Made by a program: the position numbers and the translations under genes. Below are positions 5,249 through 12,323 of a DNA stretch of 12,748 nt, in pieces. How positions within the stretch are numbered: position 1 is the first letter of the stretch; each line of letters starts with the position of its first letter. The stretch comes from Candidatus Izemoplasma sp. (GTDB taxonomy: Bacteria; Bacillota_I; Bacilli_A; Izemoplasmatales; Izemoplasmataceae), in assembly GCA_007116105.1 (NCBI GenBank), contig SKJA01000065.1, forward strand, positions 1 to 12,748, given 5' to 3'. The notes beneath the pieces were generated by a model. The model saw only the letters and a program-made list of their open reading frames with translations, was not told the origin of the DNA and searched no databases.

Positions 5249-6760
5249 ATGAAATTCGACACGATGTTTGAAGCTTACAAAGCCTTTTTACTCTCCGAAG
5301 ATCTAGCCCTTTGGATCGATTGGGTCAAAGCCATCGAAGACGATGATTTAGCCACATTCATCATGCTTTATGATGCACAAGATTCTCCGTTCAATGAAGT
5401 GTTTGATCCACTCGAAGTGGTGATTGCTTATGGTGCTAAAACGATTTTCGACTATTTTTTAGAACACGAAGATTACTCGCACTATTACAACCGCATGGAT
5501 TTTTCATTGCTGGTCATCTTGGCGCTTTTTGATCGCGACGATTTTTTATTGCGGGCAATATCGCAGTGGTCGTTTGATGATGACGATCGCCTTTGGTTTT
5601 ATCAGTATGCGTTTGAACACAAAGATGAAGACTATTTGAAGCATTGGTCTGCTTTACTTCCTGTGAGTGAACTTAATGCCTTTGCGTTTTTGAAACTTGC
5701 CCTTAACAACAACAATCTATTCCGTTACTTTGTAGGTCAAGAAGCATTTGCACAAGCCGTGTTCGATGAAGAAGTGGTGTATGAAATCATTTCCTTCTAT
5801 CCAGAATTTCTAGATGTCTTAGACGCGCTTACAGATGTCACCATGCTTCTTGAAACCGATGCTTTACACCATGTTTTCCAAATCGCAAACGAAACCTCTT
5901 TCAAAGAGGTTTTCAACTTCCTTATCGATCGTGGAATGGATGTGAATGCCGTCGATGCGTTTGGCCTTCCGCTCATTCATCTAGCCCTGCGACACGCAGC
6001 ACAAGCGTCGTACATTGAACTGCTTTTACGTCATGGCGCTTCACTCAGTGCTGTGACGTCCTTAGGCTATCCAAGCGCCCACCAACTGATGATGAGAGAT
6101 GCCGGTTTCACCCTTGAAGTTAGCCACTCGTTGGATTTAAGTGTACCCGATCACTATGGTTTGACGCTAAGTGATTATGATGCGATGGAGCTGATCCAAC
6201 CATTTGTTTTTAAAGACATCATTAAGCTTCTTGAATGTGTGTTTAATTTAGAAGAAGAAGCATTAGAGGAGCTGGATGAGGAAGAGTTTTTTGATTTAGC
6301 CTCGATTCATCGCGTCTCTCTTTTCACACCATACATCACGGTGTTAGAGTTTGAAAACAAAGCCTTAAAAGATCTTTTTGTTCAACAGATGCATTCCTTA
6401 GATTTAGAGTATTACGAGACGGAAAACTTATCGGAGATTTTTCAATCAAAATTTAACCACATCGCAGAACATACCATTCAAATTTTGGTCGACATTGCGG
6501 ACATTGACCCATACCTTGACGAACTCAAGCGTTTTAGTTCAAACACAGACTCAACCTTAGTAATATCTTCAGAGGGGTATGAGATTAATCAAACCGCACA
6601 ACTGCTTGTGACCATCCAAGCCGATGGTCAAGTTGAAAAACGGGCGACCATTCACTCGCACTTAATCGATGTGTACTTTATTCACAAGTACTATTTTATC
6701 CCGCTTGAAGGCATTGAGTATGCGCCTTTATCCAGTCACAACAAACGATATTTGCATTAG
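5249..6760 (+). CDS. Large acidic cytoplasmic protein with ankyrin-like repeats, function unknown
   Basis: This 503-residue protein has no signal peptide or membrane helix. It is strongly acidic and aromatic-rich at the N-terminus (for example EDDDLATF, FDDDDRLWFYQYAF). Residues about 204-285 show ankyrin-like helical repeats, clearest at DAFGLPLIHLAL (236-247) followed by YIELLLRHGASLSAV, with a degenerate preceding unit ending FLIDRGMDVNAV and a following unit LGYPSAHQL. Earlier segments (DPLEVVIAYGAKTIFDYFLEHEDYS) may be further diverged repeats, so the N-terminal half may be one solenoid. A Glu/Asp cluster (EEEALEELDEEE, near 335-346) separates it from an unassigned C-terminal region of about 150 residues. 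A strong GGGAGGTG ribosome site overlaps the preceding stop codon. Flanked by two membrane-protein genes, it may be a scaffold or partner for them; this is inference. Confidence 0.85.
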   Translation: MKFDTMFEAYKAFLLSEDLALWIDWVKAIEDDDLATFIMLYDAQDSPFNEVFDPLEVVIAYGAKTIFDYFLEHEDYSHYYNRMDFSLLVILALFDRDDFLLRAISQWSFDDDDRLWFYQYAFEHKDEDYLKHWSALLPVSELNAFAFLKLALNNNNLFRYFVGQEAFAQAVFDEEVVYEIISFYPEFLDVLDALTDVTMLLETDALHHVFQIANETSFKEVFNFLIDRGMDVNAVDAFGLPLIHLALRHAAQASYIELLLRHGASLSAVTSLGYPSAHQLMMRDAGFTLEVSHSLDLSVPDHYGLTLSDYDAMELIQPFVFKDIIKLLECVFNLEEEALEELDEEEFFDLASIHRVSLFTPYITVLEFENKALKDLFVQQMHSLDLEYYETENLSEIFQSKFNHIAEHTIQILVDIADIDPYLDELKRFSSNTDSTLVISSEGYEINQTAQLLVTIQADGQVEKRATIHSHLIDVYFIHKYYFIPLEGIEYAPLSSHNKRYLH

Positions 6761-6775
6761 AGAGGAGTTTTTCCT

Positions 6776-7528
6776 ATGTTATTTGATTTTAGAGCCAATC
6801 GTATTGTCTTAATTGCATCACTGGCACTTGCGGCACTTTTATTGGCCTTGTTTGTCAGACAAAGCGCTCCCATAGAACAAATTTTACTACTGTTTGCGTT
6901 TTTCGGACTCTTCATCACATTCAATTTAAGACACATGTCTTTACGTGCCATGCGTCAACTTGAGTATCGCTTTATGGTGCAGCTCAATGCGGAAGCTTAC
7001 CAGAAAGCCTACGCACAAATGCTTGAACGCGGAGCCAAGTACAACCCGAGATGGCATTTAACAAAGTATCAACGAACCATTTTGGGCACTCTGTTAACCG
7101 GCCATGCGAGTGCTGCCGCAAAACTCAGACATCAACAAAATGAGAAGTTCAAAGACTTGATCGAAGACGATCCTTATTTTCAGTACCTCAATCAAGTGAC
7201 ACTGACTTTAGAAGCCTTGCTTTATGGGTCCAAAGTGGATATGACCAAAGCCTTTCACAAGGAAAAAGAAGTGCTCAAGAAACTCAACCCTAAGTATCAA
7301 CAACAGATTGAGCAAAATCCTCACAGTTTCTCCAATGTCTTTAAACTGTTAGAGACAAACAACCAGACACTTGAACACGATTCTTTAAAAGACACCATGG
7401 AAGCTTGGACACCCTTTATGCGTGTGATTGGCTTAGCTTATCTGACGCGTCACGATGAACGTTTTGCGAGTGACTTTGAAGCCATCCGACAAAACATGCT
7501 TAAAGACTACACCATAAACCCATTATAA
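6776..7528 (+). CDS. Hypothetical membrane-anchored protein, two N-terminal helices and soluble tail
   Basis: This 250-residue protein is not recognised. Two hydrophobic helices at about residues 9-27 and 33-52 form a hairpin anchor; the basic N-terminus (FRANR) and the basic NLRHMSLRAMRQ after helix two suggest both ends are cytoplasmic. The remaining 195 residues are soluble, helical and charged, with Tyr/Gln-rich stretches (EAYQKAYAQMLERG, YQQQIEQNPHSF). The middle (YNPRWHLTKYQRTILGTLLTG ... EALLYGSKVDMTKAF) has a tetratricopeptide-like helical feel but no clean repeat. AGAGGAG at 6761-6767 directly follows the ankyrin gene stop, and the gap is 15 bases, so co-expression is likely. It ends at the terminator shared with groEL. 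Confidence 0.8.
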   Translation: MLFDFRANRIVLIASLALAALLLALFVRQSAPIEQILLLFAFFGLFITFNLRHMSLRAMRQLEYRFMVQLNAEAYQKAYAQMLERGAKYNPRWHLTKYQRTILGTLLTGHASAAAKLRHQQNEKFKDLIEDDPYFQYLNQVTLTLEALLYGSKVDMTKAFHKEKEVLKKLNPKYQQQIEQNPHSFSNVFKLLETNNQTLEHDSLKDTMEAWTPFMRVIGLAYLTRHDERFASDFEAIRQNMLKDYTINPL

Positions 7529-7555
7529 AAGGCCATCTTTCGATGACCTTTTTTT
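7528..7555. terminator. Terminator between convergent hypothetical operon and groEL
   Basis: AAAGGCCATC (7528-7537) and GATGACCTTT (7542-7551) form a 10-bp stem. Read on the - strand it is fully paired (one G-U wobble), closed by a GAAA tetraloop, followed by TTTTAT. On the + strand the same position is a C-A mismatch but a longer T-run follows (7549-7555). It likely works in both directions and better for groEL. Confidence 0.82.
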
Positions 7556-7556
7556 C

Positions 7557-9170
7557 TTACATGCCCATCATGTCTGGGTTCATGGAAGGTTTATCGTCTT
7601 CTACATCCACAACAGCAGCTTCAGAGGTGATAAACATCGCTGCGATGCTGGCAGCATTTAGCACCGCACTGCGGGTGACTTTTGTGGGGTCGATGATTCC
7701 CGCTTCAAACATGTCAACCCATTGACCTGTTTTAGCATTGAAGCCCATGGGTGCGTCTTGTGTGAGTTGTTGGCTTAACACATCTTCACCGTCATAGCCC
7801 GCATTCTCAGCAATTTGACTGACCGGTTTCAATAAGGATTTTAAGACGATGTGCATGCCTTTATATACATCCAAATCCTCATGTTTAAGCGTTGCTTTTA
7901 AAGCTTTGTGCGCGTTAACTAAGCAGGCGCCTCCGCCAATAATGATGCCTTCTTCAATGGCTGCTTTTGTCGCATTTAAGGCATCTTCAATACGAAGCTT
8001 TTTGTCTTTTAGTTCTGTTTCAGTCGTGGCGCCAACTTTAATCATGGCAATGCCGTCAGTGAGCTTACCTAGACGCTCTTGAAGCCGTTTCTTATCATAA
8101 TCAGAGGTTGTTTTTTCAAGCTGGGCTTGAATCGTTTGCACCCGCTCTTCAATCAGTGTTTTGTTTCCGGAACCTTCAAGAATGGTGGTATGATCTTTAG
8201 AAATGATGACTTTTTTCGCGAAGCCCAAATCATCAAAAGTGGCATCCGCAAGTTTCATGTCTAAGTCTTTGGCAATAAAATTAGCCCCTGTAAGTGCGGC
8301 AATGTCAGCAAGTAGTTCTTTCTGATTGTCGCCAAAGCCTGGAGCTTTGGTGGCGACAACATTGAACGTGCCACGCAGTTTGTTCACAATGAGTGTGCTT
8401 AACACTTCATTTTCGATGTCATCAGCCACAATCAACAAAGGTTTATTGTTTTGGACAACTTGTTCTAAGAGTGGCAGCACATCTTTTACTGTGGAGATTT
8501 TTTGATCGGTGATCAGCACAGCGGTATTCTCAAGATTGATTTCCATCGTTTCACGGTCTGAAACCATGTAAGGAGAGATGTACCCCTTATCATACTGAAG
8601 CCCTTCAACCACTTCGAGTTCCGTTTCAAACCCTTTAGACTCATCGACGTTGATGATGCCGCGTTTACCTACTTTTTCCACCGCTTGGGCGATGATTTGA
8701 CCAATTTCTTCAGACCCACTGGATACACTGGCAACATTTGCAATGTCTTCAGAAGTGTTTAAAGTTCTAGATTCAGCTAAAATGTACTCACTGACTGCAC
8801 GGGCAGCTTTTTCAATGCCTTCACGTAAGAACACGGGATTAGCCCCTTTATCAATGGCTCGGATCCCCTCATGAATCATGGCTTGAGCTAAGAGTGTGGC
8901 TGTGGTTGTACCATCGCCTGCAGTGTCGTTGGTTTTGGAGGCGACTTCTTGAACCAGCTTAGCCCCCATGTTTTCAAAACGATCTTTCAAACTGATTTCT
9001 TTTGCAATGGTGACGCCGTCGTTCGTAATCAGTGGTGAGCCATACGATTTCTCTAACATGACATTACGTCCTTTTGGACCTAGAGTCACTTTGACGGTGT
9101 TGGCAAGCGTGTCGACCCCTTTTAACATTTTGACACGTGCATCTTTTCCTAATAGAATGTCTTTACTCAT
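7557..9170 (-). CDS. groEL: Chaperonin GroEL (60 kDa, Hsp60)
   Basis: This 537-residue group I chaperonin subunit forms the double-ring ATP-dependent folding chamber with GroES. It begins MSKDILLGKDARVKML and contains the ATP-site elements LGPKGRNV (30-37), Asp51 in TNDGVT, DGTTTAT (86-92) and the IEDALNATKAAIEEG segment (the family's catalytic Asp region), followed by IIIGGG. The full family length is present (E. coli 548). The C-terminus ends PSMNPDMMGM, so the usual Gly-Gly-Met repeat tail is reduced to a single MMGM. Its ribosome site TTGGAGGG lies inside the last codons of groES, with only two bases between the genes, so translation is tightly coupled. It shares the groES promoter and CIRCE-like operator. 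Confidence 0.98.
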   Translation of the reverse strand: MSKDILLGKDARVKMLKGVDTLANTVKVTLGPKGRNVMLEKSYGSPLITNDGVTIAKEISLKDRFENMGAKLVQEVASKTNDTAGDGTTTATLLAQAMIHEGIRAIDKGANPVFLREGIEKAARAVSEYILAESRTLNTSEDIANVASVSSGSEEIGQIIAQAVEKVGKRGIINVDESKGFETELEVVEGLQYDKGYISPYMVSDRETMEINLENTAVLITDQKISTVKDVLPLLEQVVQNNKPLLIVADDIENEVLSTLIVNKLRGTFNVVATKAPGFGDNQKELLADIAALTGANFIAKDLDMKLADATFDDLGFAKKVIISKDHTTILEGSGNKTLIEERVQTIQAQLEKTTSDYDKKRLQERLGKLTDGIAMIKVGATTETELKDKKLRIEDALNATKAAIEEGIIIGGGACLVNAHKALKATLKHEDLDVYKGMHIVLKSLLKPVSQIAENAGYDGEDVLSQQLTQDAPMGFNAKTGQWVDMFEAGIIDPTKVTRSAVLNAASIAAMFITSEAAVVDVEDDKPSMNPDMMGM

Positions 9171-9172
9171 GA

Positions 9173-9463
9173 TTATCCCTCCAAAATAGCTAAAATATCA
9201 GATTCTTTGACCAATAAATACGTCTTATCTTCCATTTTAACTTCCGTAGAAGCATACGATTTGAAGATGACTGTTTGGCCAACTTCGACGTGCATGGGTT
9301 GGGTTTTTCCCTCGTCAATGCGCCCTGGTCCGATGGCCACAACGGTGGCTTTCACTTGGCGTTCATCTTTATCGTTTTTTAAGATGATACCGCTGGCAGT
9401 TTTTGTTTCTCTTTCCGCCTCCGATTGCACGAGAACAACATAATCGTGTAAAGGTTTTAACAT
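9173..9463 (-). CDS. groES: Co-chaperonin GroES (10 kDa, Hsp10)
   Basis: This 96-residue lid protein forms a heptamer that caps GroEL. The family landmarks are LKPLHDYVVLV at the N-terminus, the mobile loop around ETKTASGIILKNDKDERQ (about 19-36) that contacts GroEL, ATVVAIGPGR (39-48), VEVGQTVIFKSYASTEV and the terminal YLLVKESDILAILEG. The length is normal. AGGAGGT lies just before the ATG. It is the first gene of a two-gene operon with a sigma-A-like promoter and a CIRCE-like inverted repeat upstream. groE is absent from many wall-less Mycoplasma species but present in Acholeplasma-like and Bacillota genomes, which bears on the taxonomic guess. Confidence 0.97.
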   Translation of the reverse strand: MLKPLHDYVVLVQSEAERETKTASGIILKNDKDERQVKATVVAIGPGRIDEGKTQPMHVEVGQTVIFKSYASTEVKMEDKTYLLVKESDILAILEG

Positions 9464-9486
9464 AGTATACCTCCTATGATTCTATT

Positions 9487-9513
9487 TTGGCACTCATTAA
9501 AGTGCTCTGCTAA
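9487..9513 (-). promoter_or_regulatory. CIRCE-like operator of groESL (degenerate)
   Basis: On the - strand the half-sites are TTAGCAGAG and GAGTGCCAA separated by exactly nine bases. Against the HrcA target TTAGCACTC-N9-GAGTGCTAA this is 6/9 and 8/9, and the spacing is exact. It overlaps the predicted transcription start near 9511, the normal place for CIRCE. An alternative inner repeat GCACT-N6-AGTGC is also present. HrcA itself is not in the window. Confidence 0.75.
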
Positions 9514-9517
9514 CATA

Positions 9518-9546
9518 TATATACAACACTATCATTTTGATGTCAA
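9518..9546 (-). promoter_or_regulatory. groESL promoter
   Basis: On the - strand a perfect TTGACA (9541-9546), a 17-base spacer and TATATA (9518-9523). Transcription would start near 9511, just at the edge of the CIRCE-like repeat, leaving a leader of about 48 nt before groES. Confidence 0.85.
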
Positions 9547-9562
9547 GAGTTTCGAATAAAGT

Positions 9563-9596
9563 AAAAAAAAAGTTCGACGCAAACGGTCGAACTTTT
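9563..9596 (-). terminator. Intrinsic terminator of the lipoprotein gene
   Basis: A perfect 11-bp stem AAAAGTTCGAC/GTCGAACTTTT (9568-9578 with 9586-9596), a 7-nt loop, and a run of nine T on the - strand (9563-9571, partly inside the stem). It lies 12 bases after the stop codon and insulates the gene from the groES promoter. Confidence 0.92.
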
Positions 9597-9608
9597 GATT
9601 GTTAATGG

Positions 9609-10124
9609 TTAAGGTCTAGCTTGTGATAACGCATTTTGAATGGCAGTGATGTAGGCATTTACAGTGATTGAAACCCCTGCGATACCGTCTTCGCCAAATT
9701 TGTTATCCACTAAGTTCCAGCTTGGTAAAGCTTGGTTTTCAACAACTGCAGCAGCAATCATGTCAACTTGAGCAACCCACATAATTTCGCCTTCAACTTC
9801 GCAGTTAACGACAGGTTGTGCTGGCCACATGTTATAGCCACAGCCACCGTCAAGTGAACGTTTAGTTGTTGCGATACCTGAAACATCGTTTCCACGAGAA
9901 ACCCAGTTTACTGGTCCGCCAGCTTCAGACTTCAAGTAGACTGAATCGATGAGAACGCTCACGATCATCCCATTGTCATCCACAGTAACAACGGCAAAGC
10001 TGTTTTGGTGACCCGATGAATAGCCGAAGTAAACACCTGGGGTGTAGTCGCCTTGTTCAGAACCACATGCCGCAAGAAGGAATGGTAATCCTAATACAGC
10101 TATTAAGAGTAAAACTTTTTTCAT
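9609..10124 (-). CDS. Secreted lipoprotein resembling FMN-binding (PplA-like) domains
   Basis: This 171-residue predicted lipoprotein has the signal MKKVLLLIAVLGLPFL with lipobox LAAC and lipidated Cys20. The mature part has the layout of FMN_bind lipoproteins: an opening YTPGVYFGYSSG ... AVVTVDDNGMIVSVLIDSV (like G-x-Y-x-G ... V-x-V-x-D-G-x-I), a central TKRSLDGGCGYNMW ... EIMWVAQVDMIAAAVVENQ resembling the K-x-E-L-x-x-x-Y-G-M ... E-W-x-x-Q-A segment of PplA-like proteins, and a terminal GIAGVSITVNAYITAIQNAL like SGATxTSNAxxxAxxxAL. The covalent-flavin consensus D-x-x-(S/T)-G-A-(S/T) is degenerate here (Asp146 ... Ala149-Gly-Val-Ser152), so flavinylation is uncertain. Cys95 and Cys108 might pair. 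It is monocistronic, with its own promoter, AGGAGG site and terminator. The role could be extracellular redox chemistry, or ligand binding in a decayed flavin fold. Confidence 0.65.
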   Translation of the reverse strand: MKKVLLLIAVLGLPFLLAACGSEQGDYTPGVYFGYSSGHQNSFAVVTVDDNGMIVSVLIDSVYLKSEAGGPVNWVSRGNDVSGIATTKRSLDGGCGYNMWPAQPVVNCEVEGEIMWVAQVDMIAAAVVENQALPSWNLVDNKFGEDGIAGVSITVNAYITAIQNALSQARP

Positions 10125-10164
10125 TTTTTAAAGCCTCCTAGTTTTTATTATTACTTACTAAATC

Positions 10165-10193
10165 ATTATAATTGTATTACAAGTAAATGTAAA
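10165..10193 (-). promoter_or_regulatory. Promoter of the lipoprotein gene
   Basis: On the - strand TTTACA (10188-10193), a 17-base spacer and a perfect TATAAT (10165-10170). The start would be near 10158, with a leader of about 34 nt containing AGGAGG before the ATG. The AT-rich stretch 10194-10257 up to the hydrolase gene shows no clear terminator, so read-through from the hydrolase is possible. Confidence 0.8.
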
Positions 10194-10257
10194 TAGGTCT
10201 AAATTATAAAGTCTATAAATAAGAATAAAGGGCTTTGTTAAAATGTTTGTGAGGCAA

Positions 10258-11178
10258 TTAATCATGGTTTAAAAATATGACAATTTCCGATAATGTGTCA
10301 CGGGGATTTTCAAGATAAGGTAGATGACCTGTCTCACTTAACAACACCAGTTGACTGTTCGGCATGAGTGCATGCATTTGCTGTCCCAGGCTGGGTGGTG
10401 TCCAAGCATCCTGTTCCCCATACAAGATGAGCGTACGGGTTTCGATTTGACCAATCAAGCTGCGGGTTCCGCTGTCATCTTGATCAATTGAAAATTGCTG
10501 AATGATGGATCCGGGAATTTGCGCATTCAAGATGATGTAGGGATGGAACTGTGCGCGGGTTAATGGTTCAACCGTGGCCGTGTTGACACCAAAGCGCTGC
10601 GCAAAGTAATTGGTGAAAATGAGATCATAAAACCATACCGGCGGAACCGAGCGTGATGGACCTTCATCAAGGCCTGCGGCCGCAATTAAAATGAGTGACA
10701 GCACAGATGACTCAAATAACGCGGTGTGACGCTTCACCACATTCCCACCCATTGAATGACCCACTAAATGATACTGGTCGATGTTAAGCGCCTCTAAAAA
10801 TGCACGTAATTCAAGCGCATGATTTTCAGATGTAAAGCGATACTCAGAGGACTTTTCGCTAAGCCCAAAACCGGGTAAATCAACAGCGATGATGCGCAAC
10901 GGAAGACGCTCTGCTAAGTCTAGGTTAAACGCATGAAAATCGAAACTACTGCCCATAAATCCATGAACAAAGACAATCGTTTCATCTTGATCGGAATTGT
11001 ACTCTCGATAAGCCCATTCAATGTCGTTAACAAGGAGGGTCTGCACGTCAAACAACGCAGAATCTTGGGCTTGCTGCGTGATGCGATGAATGATGACTTC
11101 ACTGGCAAAATGAAGGCTAATGACCACAACTATTGGAACCAACACGACAAGCAACAGAATTCTTCGGAACCACTTCAT
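10258..11178 (-). CDS. Membrane-anchored alpha/beta hydrolase
   Basis: This 306-residue protein has one N-terminal membrane segment (about residues 6-25, WFRRILLLVVLV onward), likely a signal anchor placing the enzyme outside. A standard alpha/beta hydrolase core follows: oxyanion-type FVHGFMGSSFDF, VDLPGFGLS, the nucleophile elbow GHSMGG with Ser142, Asp257 in GEQDAWTPP and His285 in ETGHLPYLENP, so the triad is complete. A cap region lies between about 165 and 235. The substrate is unknown; esterase, lipase or C-C hydrolase are all possible. The frame opens at a GTG (11185-11187), but that GTG is part of the ribosome site GAGGTGA, so the ATG at 11176-11178 was chosen. It is divergent from the LacI-family gene. 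Confidence 0.88.
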   Translation of the reverse strand: MKWFRRILLLVVLVPIVVVISLHFASEVIIHRITQQAQDSALFDVQTLLVNDIEWAYREYNSDQDETIVFVHGFMGSSFDFHAFNLDLAERLPLRIIAVDLPGFGLSEKSSEYRFTSENHALELRAFLEALNIDQYHLVGHSMGGNVVKRHTALFESSVLSLILIAAAGLDEGPSRSVPPVWFYDLIFTNYFAQRFGVNTATVEPLTRAQFHPYIILNAQIPGSIIQQFSIDQDDSGTRSLIGQIETRTLILYGEQDAWTPPSLGQQMHALMPNSQLVLLSETGHLPYLENPRDTLSEIVIFLNHD

Positions 11179-11196
11179 ACACTTCACCTCGTTTTC

Positions 11197-11202
11197 ATTA
11201 TA
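11197..11202 (-). promoter_or_regulatory. Possible -10 element for the hydrolase gene
   Basis: A perfect TATAAT on the - strand, but no recognisable -35 is found 15-18 bases upstream, and the implied leader is only about 12 nt. The adjoining bases read ATGAAAACGA, identical to the left half of the operator at the sugar-kinase promoter, so this could be a repressor half-site instead. Confidence 0.3.
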
Positions 11203-11229
11203 ATCAATAATGTCGAAGTCGGTGCCTTA

Positions 11230-11257
11230 TTTACAAATGATTTAAATCCGCTATAAT
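11230..11257 (+). promoter_or_regulatory. Promoter of the LacI-family gene
   Basis: TTTACA (11230-11235), a 16-base spacer and a perfect TATAAT (11252-11257). The start is expected near 11264, giving a leader of about 10 nt with GGGTGAT before the ATG at 11274. The frame's earliest ATG (11256) lies inside this -10 element and so cannot be the start of a transcript made from it. Confidence 0.75.
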
Positions 11258-11273
11258 GAGCATGGGTGATAGT

Positions 11274-12257
11274 ATGCCAAACATTAAAGATGTTGCTAAA
11301 AGAGCGGGCGTCGGGATTGCGACCGTTTCACGGGTGGTCAATGGAACAGGTCCTGTGAAGAAAGAAACACGTGAAAAGATAGAACAAGTCATAAAGGAAC
11401 TCGGGTATAAACCAAACGAAATAGCCCGCAGCATGATCAATCAAAAAACAAAGATGATTGCGTTTGTGGTCCCCCATTCAAATCATGTCTTTTTCTCTGA
11501 GCTAATTTACCATGTCGATCATGCGCTTTCTCGATATGGGATGAAACTCATGGTGTGTAACAGTGGTTCACATCGCGAGCGTGAACTCGAACTGATTACA
11601 ATGTTGACGAACAACCGTGTGGATGGACTGATTTTCTTAACCAGCAACGACATTGAAAATTACCTTCCCAAAGGATACCCTATCGTCTCTTTTGACCGGC
11701 GATTTGACGGTATTCCTTTTGTCGCAAGCGACAACTATGAAGGCGGAAGATTAGCTGCTAAAACCCTCCTCGAAAGTGGTGCTGAGAAACTTTTGTTTAT
11801 TGGGGATGATGCGCAAGGTGAACTCTCTCAAATCTCAACAGAAGTCTCAAAACGTCGCAAGGGCTTCATCGATTATCTAAAAGAAGTCCAACATTCAAAC
11901 TATAAAATTATTGAGTACCCTCAAGGAGATTTATTCCTCCCCAAGAATTATATTCACGACACGATTGTGAAGCACTTGGATTATGATGGTATCTTTGCGA
12001 TATCTGACCAGTTAGCGCATGAAATAATTCTAGTTTTGAATGAACATCACATCGCCATTCCGACGACAACGAAGATTGTAGGGTACGATGGCATCGAGGG
12101 TGCGATCAACACAGGCATCACCATCACATCGATCGCCCAACCCATTGCCGAATTGTCAGAAGCCTTGGTTGAAACATTAATGAAAATGATTGCAGGAAAA
12201 CCCGTTGAATCCACCATTTTACCCATTGCGTTAAAACCAGGCGACTCCACACTTTAA
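11274..12257 (+). CDS. LacI-family transcriptional repressor
   Basis: This 327-residue sugar-responsive DNA-binding protein starts MPNIKDVAKRAGVGIATVSRVVNG, the canonical LacI helix-turn-helix, followed by the hinge helix region (GYKPNEIARSM) and a type I periplasmic-binding-protein-like effector domain (KMIAFVVPHSNHVFFSELI, VDGLIFLTSN, IVSFDRRFDGIPFVASDNYEGGRLAA, DGIFAISDQLA, KIVGYDGIEGA). It ends LPIALKPGDST, where family members usually have an R-G-S-T-like motif. The ATG at 11274 was chosen over 11256 and 11262 because of the promoter position and GGGTGAT. The adjacent sugar-kinase promoter carries two LacI-type dyads, so the kinase operon is the likely target. The inducer cannot be named from sequence. 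Confidence 0.93.
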   Translation: MPNIKDVAKRAGVGIATVSRVVNGTGPVKKETREKIEQVIKELGYKPNEIARSMINQKTKMIAFVVPHSNHVFFSELIYHVDHALSRYGMKLMVCNSGSHRERELELITMLTNNRVDGLIFLTSNDIENYLPKGYPIVSFDRRFDGIPFVASDNYEGGRLAAKTLLESGAEKLLFIGDDAQGELSQISTEVSKRRKGFIDYLKEVQHSNYKIIEYPQGDLFLPKNYIHDTIVKHLDYDGIFAISDQLAHEIILVLNEHHIAIPTTTKIVGYDGIEGAINTGITITSIAQPIAELSEALVETLMKMIAGKPVESTILPIALKPGDSTL

Positions 12258-12285
12258 AAGTACGTTAAAAAAAACGTGCTTTTTT
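12256..12285 (+). terminator. Intrinsic terminator of the LacI-family gene
   Basis: AAAAGTACGTT (12256-12266) pairs with AACGTGCTTTT (12273-12283), 11 pairs with one G-U wobble, a six-A loop, and a T-run through 12285. It begins within the TAA stop codon and separates the regulator from the kinase promoter that starts three bases later. Confidence 0.9.
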
Positions 12286-12287
12286 AT

Positions 12288-12316
12288 TTGACTTTTTATG
12301 AAAACGATTTTATAAT
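12288..12316 (+). promoter_or_regulatory. Promoter of the sugar-kinase gene
   Basis: TTGACT (12288-12293), a 17-base spacer and a perfect TATAAT (12311-12316). Transcription should begin near 12323, with a leader of about 37 nt before the ATG at 12360. Confidence 0.85.
12298..12313 (+). promoter_or_regulatory. LacI/cre-like operator 1, in the promoter spacer
   Basis: ATGAAAACGATTTTAT is centred on CG and is symmetric at six of eight position pairs. It differs at one position from the cre consensus WTGNAANCGNWNNCW. It fills the spacer and overlaps the -10, the expected place for repression by a LacI-family protein or CcpA. Confidence 0.6.
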
Positions 12317-12323
12317 GCAAATA

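Noticed and set aside
10933..11256. 107-codon + strand open frame opposite the hydrolase gene
   Set aside because: It lies antisense to a well-supported alpha/beta hydrolase, has no ribosome site that I can see, and its protein has no recognisable feature.
11256..11273. Earlier ATGs for the LacI-family gene (11256, 11262)
   Set aside because: The first lies within the -10 hexamer and the second at the predicted transcript start; family alignment starts at the MPNIKDVA methionine.
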